The translations under genes and the position numbers were made by a program. Shown here piece after piece: positions 50,655 to 61,881 of a DNA stretch of 64,000 nucleotides. The stretch is from Erinaceus europaeus (lineage: Eukaryota > Chordata > Mammalia > Eulipotyphla > Erinaceidae). Where the stretch lies: assembly GCF_950295315.1 (NCBI RefSeq), contig NC_080168.1, positions 71,352,008-71,416,007 on the forward strand, given 5' to 3'. Positions within the stretch are counted from its first letter, which is position 1. Each line of letters opens with the position of its first letter. The notes below the pieces were generated by a model, which was given only the letters and a program-made list of their open reading frames with translations, ran no database searches and was not told where the DNA came from.

Positions 50655-53600
50655 TTTTGGCCAGAGCACTGCTCAGCAGCTCTGGTTTATGGTGGTGCTG
50701 GGAATTGAACCTGGGATCTTCAGTACCTCAGGATTGAGAGTCAGTTTTTCATAACCATTATGCAATCTCCCCAGCCCTTAATATAGTCTTTACCTTTAAA
50801 CAGTTGTTTTTTGGGGACTGGGAAGATCACATAATGGTTCTGCAAAGGAATTTCATGCCCGATGCTCTGGGCTCCCAGAATCTTTAAATATATTTTACTT
50901 AAGATTTATTTATGGGTAATGTGGGTGCTCAGCCAGGTGTGTCTAGTCTCCTTCCTATTTACTTGTGAGTGAAAGGGAGAGAGAATTGAGTATCACTCTG
51001 GCATGGGTGATGCCAGGGATTGAATTCAGGACCTCATGCCATTGAGTCCAAAGTTTTATCCACTGCACCACCTCCTAGGGCCACTAAATAATCACCTTTA
51101 CAATAGAAGTATATAGTTTTTGCGACAAGACCTTTACTGGGGTTTTGTGGCTGTGTGATTCTACTGCTTTTGGAAATATCCTATATTTGTTCCAGATAGT
51201 GAGAGACAGAGAGGGAAAGAGAGACAGAGGATGAGAAATGTAACTTGTGAAGCTTCACCTTTGTATGGTACTCCCTTCTGGTAGCCAGGTGCTTGAACCT
51301 GAGTCCTCCTGCTCATTCTACTAGGTGAGCTGCTCCTGCCACCCCCCCAATAATCCTTTAAAATAGTGTCATTCATTTAATATTCATCATATACTAACCT
51401 TACCGCTAGGTTTTTTTTTCCCTTTTGTTGCCCTTGTTTTTTTTATTGTTGTAGTTATTATTACTGTTGTTATTGATGTCGTTGTTGTTGGATATGACAA
51501 AGAGAAATGGAGAGAGGAAGTGAAGACAGAGAGGGGGAGAGAAAGATAAGACACCTGCAGACCTGCTTCACTGCCCGTGAAGCGACCCCCCTGCAGGTGG
51601 GGAGCCGGGGGCTTGAACCGGGATCCTTATGCTTCGCGCCACGAGCACTTAACCCACTGCACTACCACCCAACTCCCACCGCTAGATTTTAAAATGTTAT
51701 CCAGGGCCAAAGAGAAAGTGCCATACCTGAGAGGTCCCAGACTTAAACCAGGGTACTACTAACAGCCAGAGCTGAGCATTGCTGCAGTTATTACGTACAA
51801 AAATAGATAATGGGCTTTCTTGACAACTACTTCACAGAGGAGGCTTATGTGCCAATAGTAACTGATCTCCAATCACCACCTGAGAGAAGGAATCCCTTTC
51901 CTCAGGGTTTCCACATGAGATACACACTTGCTATCTGGTAAAGCACTTGAGCACTGTTTCGCAGGATTGCATGGAGCTTCAGGAAACAGTCCAATGCTTC
52001 AAGAAGCCGGTTTAACTTCTTATAGGTAAGGCCTGAAAGAGAAGAAAACAGAAGTTGTAAATGATCTTTTCAGTGGAACAAAATAAATACTTTAGCAGGG
52101 CCAGGTGGTGGTGCACCTGGTTGAGCTCATGCACATGCAATGCGCAAGGACTTAGGTTCAAGCCCCTGGCCCCCACCTGCAGGGGAAAGCTTTGCAAGGA
52201 GTGAAGCAGGTGCTGCAGGTGTCTCTCTTTCTCCCTCTATATCTCCCCCTTCCTTCTCAATTTCTAGCTGTTTCTATCCAACAAATAAATAAAAGTAATT
52301 GAAAATAATTAAAAAAAAGAAAAACCAGAATGAATACTTAAGCTGGATGGGTCATCTTCACTATTCTGACCTTTGGGTCCATGATCGTTCAACAATTTGT
52401 TTGGCTTTGTATGTTAACTCTCTTTTTAGTCACCAGGTTCCAGATGCCATCAGGATGCCGGCCAGGTTTCCCTGGACTGAAGACCCCACCAATGTGTCCT
52501 GGAGCTCCGCTTCCCCAGAGACCAACCCCACTAGGGAAAGAGAGAGGCAGACTGGGAGTATGGATCGACCAGTCAACGCCCATGTTCAGCGGGGAAGCAA
52601 TTACAGAAGCCAGACCTTCCACTTTCTGCAACCCACAATGACCCTGAGTCCATACTCCCGGAGGGATAGAGAATGGAAAAGCTATTGAGGAGGGGATGGG
52701 ATATGGAGATCGGGTGGTGGGAATTGTGTGGAGTTGTACCCCTCCTATCCTACGGTTTTGTTAATGTCTCCTTTCTTAAATAAAAAACAAAACAAAACAA
52801 AAAAAAAAAACTCATCCAGAAGAAAAAATAAATACAAACACATTTTTTTCTGTCTAAAACAACAAAGGGGTAGGGAGGGGAATTAGGTTTTTTTATTAAA
52901 GTTTGGTAGACACCAAATCATTCTATAGAGCTTCAGTGATGTTAAGGGGTGGATGTGTTGGGGTGGGGGCAAGGGGCAAGGGGTATGGGGGGGCAGGAGC
53001 AAAGAAATCAACAGAAGAGTAAAACACTCAGAAACCCATTCAATCACAGTATCAGAACAACATGCATGAAGAAAAAAAAATAGCTATCTACTTTGAGTTC
53101 ATTTCAAATGTGAATGTTTTAAAGACATTTATTTTAGAACTAACTAGGAGTAGCAAAGTTGAAGGACTTTGTAAGTGATAAACAAATGAAGAGACAGTCT
53201 CAAAAGCCAGACTACACAAAAATGACAAAGGAGATGATAGAACTCAAAGTCAAGCCATGATCTAAAAATAAAGGATTGAAAACCTATGAAAAAAAAAAAG
53301 TAATCCTTTACCTTGGCAAGTCATTCTCCTGCACTGAGCTCTCTGTTCTACTTGTTCCCCCATCCTGACTAATCGGCTTTTCCTAGCAAACCAAAAGCTT
53401 ATGCCCTCCCTTCCACTGCCATTTTCAATGTCATCTTCTCCAGAGATGCCCTTGACTTCATGTAGACTTGAAAACTCCTTCCTGCCTCCTCTCCTCCCAC
53501 GTCAGCCAAGTCTTCTTTCTCTTCTAGGCAGGAGATTAAGGCTTTTCAGAGTGAAAAGTTCTGATTGACTGGTCAGGGAGGTAACACTGTGGAAACATAC

Positions 53601-55562
53601 TGAACTTGCATGCCTGAGGTCCCAGAGACTCCAGGTTCAATCCCTAGTACATGCAGAACTAAGCAGTACCCTGGTCTCTCTGTAATTACTAATTTAAGGT
53701 TTCTTTTCAACTTTTTGTCACACAAGAAAGTCAACTTCTTATCCTAATGAGTTTGAGTTCTTTAAGACAAATGGGGAAAAAAAAAAACAACACAGCAGCT
53801 GTGCCATTTTACTTACCAATATTATAAAGTGCTTCAGTGCAGGAAGAATCATTTCTCAGTGCCTCCTTATAGAATTCAGCTGCCTTCTCGTAATCGCCAT
53901 TTGCAAAAACTGTGTTCCCTTTATTAGTGAGGGCTGATGGGTTGTATCTGTCTGAGTTCACAGCCAGGTCTGCATAGCTGCTGGCCTGTGCAAACTCATT
54001 CTCCTAATTGCAGTACAAAGTACAAACACATTATTTGAAGTTCATCAACTGCCTTTTCTTACTAGTCAGAAACTAAATATGTGAAAAAACAGATTTACTG
54101 AGACAATAAACAAATATTTAACATATCTTATTCCTATAAGCTTGTTCTACAGCTACTGATGATTTAAAAAAACATTTTACTTGTTTGGGGGCCGGTGGTA
54201 GTAGCACAGTGGGTTAAGCACAAATGGCGCAAAGCAAAAAGACTGGTGTAAGGATCCCAGTTTGAGCCCCCGGCTTCCCACCTGCAGGGGGTGAGGAATC
54301 TCGCAAGTGGTGAAGTAGATATGCAGGTGTCTATCTCTCTCCCTCTCTTTCTTCCCCTCCTCTCGATTTCTCTCTGTCCTATCCAACAATAATGACAGCA
54401 ATAACAACAACGATAAACAACAAGGGCAACAAAAGGGAAAAAAAATAGCCTCCAGGAGCAGTGGATTCGTAGTGCAGGCACAGATCCCAGCAATAACCCA
54501 GGAGCAAAAAAAATTTTTTTGATAGGAGAGAAATTGAGAGGAGGTGGATAGAGAGGGAGAGAGACAGAGAGACACCTGCAGTACTGCTTTACTTCTTGTG
54601 AAGCTTCCCACCCTGCAGGTGGAGACCAGGAGCTTGAACCTGGGTCTTTGTGCATGGTGACATATGCATTTAAGCAGGGGCACCATCTCCTGGCTCCTGA
54701 TACTGATAATTTTTAAATTTCTTTTTAAAATTTTTTAAAAATGCTTTTCAGGTAGAGAAAGATGCCATAGCATTGACACTTCCCCCAGTGCAGTGAGGTC
54801 CAGGCTCAAACCTGGGTCACACACATCACATACATGGCAAAGCAGACACATTATCCAGGTGAGCTATCTCACTGTCAACTAGTTACATTTCTGATGATTG
54901 ACTCCCCCATTGTCTGACATTCTGAAAGCAACACTCTTAATAGGCAGGCAGTCCCATCTTGAGTGTCCAAATATCAGGGTGTTCTTTTCTGTAGTATGGT
55001 GTACCCCAAATCTAAAGAAGTAATAACAGGAGCCAGGCGGTTAGCACAGCGGGTTAAGTGCACGCACGTGGCGCAAAGCACAAGGACCTGCATAAGGATC
55101 CTGGTTTGAGTCCCTGGCTCCTCACCTGTAGGGGGTCCCTTCACAGGCAGTGAAGAAGGTCTGCAGGTGTCTGTCTTTCTCTCCCCCTCTCTGTCTTCCC
55201 CTCCTCTCTCCATTTCTCTCTGTGCTATCCTACATTAATAAAAAAAGGCAACAAAAAGGGAATAATAAATAAATAAATATTAAAAAAAAAGAAGTAATAA
55301 CAGTTACCATGCCATCACTATTCTCCCTGCTCTCTAGGCAAATATGAAGTCGTGCTGTCCTCTTCATTGCCAGTCACCTTGGGATGAAATTTACTGAGAC
55401 AAAACATTACCTGCATCAGGTTGGCGAATAGCCCACTTGGACAGTGTGTTACTTTGCTGTGTGTATGACCCAGGGGTGAGCATGGTCCCCACTTGGCAGT
55501 GGGGGAAGCTTTGGAAGTGTGGTCTCTTTCACTCTCTCTGCCTTCTCTATATCTAAAACAAA

Positions 55563-55593
<31 letters not shown>

Positions 55594-58500
55594 GCCACTT
55601 ACATCATCAGTGATTAGTTCTGAAATAAGCAAACAGACTCACCAGGTAGTACAAGAAAGAGAGGTTGGTGGCAGCTGCACTTTTCACTCTGCTGTCCTTT
55701 TTCTCAAACATTTTCAAGGTCTCGACAGCCTAGAAATGAAGAAGCTGAGCATTACTCCCATTGTAATGTGACAGTATCCCAGACATAAGGCTGGTGGAAA
55801 CAGGAGAGTGTCTGGAATGTTAAACCAAAAAGCACAAGACAAGACAGGTGGCTTTGTCTGTAAGCTATGTTAACGTGCATCTGTCAAGAGGTTTTATATA
55901 AGGAATAAATGCAGATTAGAATTGGCTAGGTGATAGTGTTTTTATAGGTATAGATTTATTATATTAGATTAGAAAGTATTCTTTAATTGTGAGTATTAGG
56001 TGTAGTTTTACCATATAGTGTTGTTAATAGTATAATATTTGTTGATTGTGGATTTGTGTTATAATATGCTATTTATGGTATTGATATTATTGGAGTAGTT
56101 TTTGATATATAATATATATAAATGAATACTATTTATAGTCTCTATGTAGTAGTATTTATGTTGATTTTTAAAAGTTTATTATAAGATTAAGTATAATATA
56201 CATGGATAACTGGGGGAAATTACATAATACATAGGGCCATTTAATTATTTAATAACCCATCTGTAAATTGTATACTTTTCTTGTTTTTGGGGTTTAAAAG
56301 GATATTCACTTGTCTACAGCAAGATGGGGGGTAGGGGGGTTAATCAAGAAAAAAATTAATATTAAAGCCACGCATGTGTATTTGTATGCGTATGGGTCTG
56401 TGTACATCCCTGTGTATGTGTACGGAAGGGGGGATAATTCAATAGAATTGAATAATGTCCATCTAGCATTAACAATTTATCTATGGAGCATTAAATAACC
56501 TATCCTCAAAACATTAACTTGTTATATACCAAGAATTACAGGGTTGTCCCAAACCATTAAAAGAAAGTCATAGAATCATTGATCGTTTGCTCATGCTAAA
56601 CATTATGAGGATACCAGAGGTACATCTGAAGCTCAGCTACAATACATGCATTTGTGTTAGGGCCTTTGATGGCCATACTGAGTCCAAGAATCCCTAAAAT
56701 AAGAAAATACCAAGGGCATGGCACCACAGTTATGCTTCAGCATGGGCTGATTAGTCATTAACCCATCGGGATGTCTTATTTCAGGGGTAAGAATGGGTGC
56801 AGGTGCACCATTCAGCTCTGGCTTATGGTGTTACAGGGTATTGAACCTGGGACTCTGGAGCCTCAGGTGTAAGAGTCTCATTGCATAACCATTATGCTAT
56901 CTATCTCAGCTCTAATTTCTAAATATTTCTACTGGATTCTTTTGCGTCTTCTATGTATAATTTTGTATCTTCGGCATGTTTCGTTTGGACTGTGTCCATA
57001 GACGTCAGGCATAGAATGTCAGCTCTTCAGCTTCAATACTCTTGTGAGACCTTTCCTAGCTCATAGGACTCCTTAATTACATTTCAGGTGGTGCACTTCT
57101 TTTTTCTTTTTTTTCCTCCAGGGTTATTGCTGGGGCTCGATGCCTACACTATGAATCCACTGTTCCTGGAGGCCATTTTTCCCATTTTGTTGCCCTTGCT
57201 GTTATTATTATTACTATTGCTGTTGTTGTTGCCGGATAGGACAGAGAAGTCGAGAGAGGAGGGGAAGACAGAGAGGGGGTGAGAAAGACAGACACCTGCA
57301 GACCTGTTTCACTGCTTGTGAAGTGACTCTCTGGCAGGTGGGAAGCTGGGGGCTTGAACCAGGATCCTTATGCTGGTCCTTGTGCTTCATGCCATGTGTG
57401 CTTAACCTGCTGCATTACCACCCGGCCCCCTCCAGTGGTGCACTTCTTAACAAAGCCTCAAATCCTAGATATAGACCAGGGCCCATGAGATAGGGCATAT
57501 GCACATGTATCTATAAGTTAGGGGAAAATATATATCTTAAAGCAAAAAGTGCATAATAGTTCACAGTGAGTCGATAAATAAAGCAAGCAAGTATAAAGAC
57601 CTAAAAACACACCATAAGGTGCCTAATGAAATAGTTTCTACTTAGACCTAGATACCCTCCTCACCTACCTCCTATTCCATGTCCCTCAATCACTCCAAAG
57701 CTAACCTTGTCAAACAAAGGAAGAACTACAAAAGCTGAATAAGGGCAAGAGACTGGCATACTTTAACGATGACTAAACTTTAGTCACTATCAGACCAACC
57801 CATCACCTGGGTCCCTAGTCAGGAAGTCCTATGATTCTGACAAAGACATGATGGACCTAGACCTCTAACAGATCCCTCTTTCCACTGTTACTGGTCAACT
57901 CCATCAGGAACAACATAAGGGGCCCCTTTGGAGGCCCCTATGGACCTTGCTCCCTATGAGGATCAACAATGGTAGGAAATGTTCCATTCTCTGAAGGGAG
58001 GTTGGACAACATACTCTACCTACCAGTTGAGGAAGATGGGTCCTGAAATTAGTGCATCCTGGAATGTTCCTAACCATGACCACAGGATGTGAGCTCAGAC
58101 CTACAGGGATGCAGATGTTACACAGGTTGCTGTGCTGAATATGGGCCCCAGATCAAATTGATGGGATTTACAGTTAACAATATTTATATACTTTCCCCAT
58201 ATTTGGGAGCTACTCTCTTCCCTGATCCAGCCTTCTAGTCCTTTTTCCAACTATGACACTATCTACCCAGACAATAACCTGGGTGTATCTGCATATTAGA
58301 TGTCAGGCTCAGGCAAAAACTAGTAAAGTCATGGGCCCCTTGGAATATACCTAAAATAGACCTACTAGCTTTCTCCAAAAGAGACCCCAAATCTTCATTG
58401 GCAATACTCTTGCCTTTAGGTTCATAATTAGTCAACAATTTGTTCTGCTTTATATCTTAACTCTTTTCCAGCCACCAGGTTCCAGATGCTACCATGATGC

Positions 58501-61500
58501 CAATTTGACTTCCCTGGGCAGATGACCCCACCAATGTGCCCTGGAGCCCTGCTTCTCCAGATCCCTGCCCCACTAGGGAAAGAGAGAGACAGGCTGGGAG
58601 TATGGATCGACCTGCCAACACCCATGATCAGCAGGAAAGCAATTACAGAAGCCAGACCTTCCACCTTCTGCACCCCATAATGATCCTGGGTCCATGCTTC
58701 CAGAGGGATAAAGAATAGGAAAGCTATCAAGGGAGGGGATGGGATATAGTGTTCTGGTGGTGGGAATTGTGTGGAATTGTACCCCTGTTATCCTATAGTC
58801 TTATCAATATTTCCATTTTGTAAATAAAAATTTAAAAAAACCATGCTGAATCTTGTATAAGAGAAAAAGCGGAGAGAGAGTGAGTCAGAGTATCATTCTG
58901 GGTTCAGTACATGCAATGCCAGGGGACTGAGCTTGAGACCTTGTGACTAACCTTGGTGCACAGCTACCTGGCCCTCGTGCTTCACTTTTAATAAGCACTA
59001 AGATAGTTTGATCTTTAGTTTTAATTTATATTAGTTGTCATATTCTTTATCTGTCCAGTTGTTGAGACAATGTGAATGTGAAACCAGAACCAACAAATAA
59101 GCAGTCAGAATAATAACTGCATTCATGACCAAATGGTTCTCTTAAAGCACATTCTTTCTTCTAGAAGTTGTAGACCTTTGTCTCCTAAATAGAATCCCAT
59201 CAATGCATGAATGCCACCTGAAATTCCTTCAAATCCATCTACACTGGGAAAGTCAGACAGGGAACTATTAGTAGTTCTCACCCTTTATTCATAAGGGCAA
59301 AGAACATTTTCACTCAGAGCACTCTTTTTGTAGCGTGACCATTGTATGAATGTATTCATGTTGAGGGGATGGAAGAGATTCTTCAACATCCAGAAAGTCT
59401 AGTGGTCTTTCATTTATAGTATGTTGTGTGGAGGTGTTTTAGTGTTAGGTGTTTCAACGGAATTGAGGGCTGAGCGTAAGAACAACTGGTCTTGGGAGCC
59501 AGGTGGTAGCACAGTGGCTTAAGTGCACATGGTACAAAGCACAAGGAACGGCATAAGGATCCTGGTTTGAGCCCTCGGCTACCCACCTGCAGGGGAATCA
59601 CTTCACAAGGGATGAAGCAGGTTTGAAGATGTCTATCTTTTTGTCCCTCTCTGTCTTCACCTCCTCCCTTGACTTCTCTCTGTTCTATGCAACAACAATG
59701 ACAGCAATAACAACAGTAATAATAATGACAAAGATAAACAACAAGGCAACAAAAGGGAAAAAATAGCCTGGTCTTGAAAATGGAAACAGTCTCATTATTT
59801 CTTGCTAGCACAGATCTCTCTGGAACCTACATTAACACTAGCATTTGGATCCTTGGACTTCTTGTTCCAGGTCAGCATTCAATGGTGCTTTCCTTAATTT
59901 TTTTCAAGATTGTCATAATAAACACATTCTAATTTCATGTAGCTAGCCTTCTTCCTTCCCTTCCTTCTTTCCTTCCTTATCAGAGTACTGCTCAGCTCTG
60001 GCTTACAGTGGTGTAGGAGATTGAACCTAGGACTTTGGAGTTTCTGGCAACAAGTCTTTTTTGCATCACCATTATGCTTTCTCCCCTACCACATATGTGC
60101 TAGTTTCAGATGTTTGAGAGTCTATTTTCTGTGTTATTATTTTAAATTTTGTATATGGGGGCCAGGTGGTGGTACACCAGGTTGAGCACACATGCTCACA
60201 TGTTGCCATGAGCAAGGACCCCAGTTCAAACCCTCAGTTCCCACCTTCGGGGGGAAGCTTCAAGAGTGGTGAGGCAGTGCTGCAAGTGTTTTTCTGCCTC
60301 TGTTTCTCTCTGCTTCTATCAGAAAGAAGACTGAGAACAGTGGAGCTGTGCAGGCACTAAGCCCCAGTGATAACTCTGGTGGCAACCAAAAAAACACTTT
60401 TTACATATGTCATGCAAAACAAACAAACTACTTAGCAACTACTGCTTCCAAGAGGAAATAAAGGAAGAAATCAAAATGTTTCTAGAGTTCAATGAAGATG
60501 AAGACACAAGCTATCAAAATATTTGGGACACAGCTAAGGCAGTACTAAGAGGGAAGTTCATAGCCATACAAACACACATTAGAAAACAGGAAAAAAGCAC
60601 AAATAAACAAGCTGATTGCACACCTTAAAGACCTAGAATAAGAAGAACAATGGAACCCTAAAGCAACCAGAAGGACAGAAATAACTAGTTAGGGCAGAAA
60701 TAAATAACATTGAAAATAAGAAAACCATACAAAAGTTCAACAAAAGTAAATTTTGGTTCTTCCAAAGAGTGAACAAAATTGACAAACCTTTAGCCCAACT
60801 CACAAAAAAAAAAAAAAAAGGGAAAAGACCCAAATAAATCAGATTGTAAATGAAAGAGGAGATATCACAACAGACACCACAGAAATTCAACATATCATGC
60901 AAGACTTCTATGAGTAACTATATGCCACCAAGCTAGAGAACCCAGGAGAAATGGATGAGTTCCTAGATACCTAAAACTTCCAAAATTAAATAAAGAGGAA
61001 CTAGATAATATGAACAGGCCAAGCACAGTCAACAAAAATTTTCAGATTAAAAGTTAAACATTATTGGGGGTGGGGGTTGTATTGTTATATGGAAAAATGG
61101 GAAATGTTATGCATGTGCAAACTATTGTACTTACTGTTGAGTGTAAAACATTAATTCCCCAATAAAGAAATTTAAAAAAAGAAAAAATAGTTATTGGGGG
61201 AAAAATAACCCTATGAGAAATAGGGGGGCAAAAGGCCTTTATCAATGAAATAAAAATAATCAATTTGAGTCATAGATATATAAACAATCATGGGACATAT
61301 ACTCAATGGAGTAGTACTCAGTAGTTAAAGGCTATCTTGTGTCCTTCAAGACCAAATGGATGGGACTGGAAATGATTATGACTGGTGAAATAAGCAAGAA
61401 AGCTAAAGATAACTATGAGATGATTTCACTTGTAAGTGAAATATAGAGAACTGAAATACATGAACTTGGAAAAAGGAAAAAGAAAAAATATATATATTAT

Positions 61501-61840
61501 AGTCAACCCCTATTTATGACCATGGGAGAACTGGTGGTTACTGTTGAGGGGTAGGGGGGCAAAGAACTTTGTTGATGGGGAGTGGTATGGAATTATACCC
61601 CTACTATCTTATAAATCACTATTAAATATATGTTAAAAAATAAAAACTTACTTGGTTGAAGTCCTTTTGCCTCAAGTATGTGATTGCTTTGTTTATTTCC
61701 AGATCATTGGCCAGCTCCACATACTGAGAAGCTTTCACAACTTCAACACACCTACAGTGTGAGACATTACATAATTACATCACTTGGTTTTAGCATATTT
61801 GATGTGACCTTTAGAAATCTTAAATGTGATGATTCAAAAT

Positions 61841-61881
<41 letters not shown>

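Noticed and set aside
52299..52688. 129-codon open frame
   Set aside because: It lies in the L1 3'UTR and the homologous 3'UTR at 58430-58842 does not preserve it.
55915..56220. Nuclear copy of mitochondrial DNA as the origin of the C-poor stretch
   Set aside because: No mitochondrial gene or tRNA was recognised in either strand; recorded as unexplained instead.
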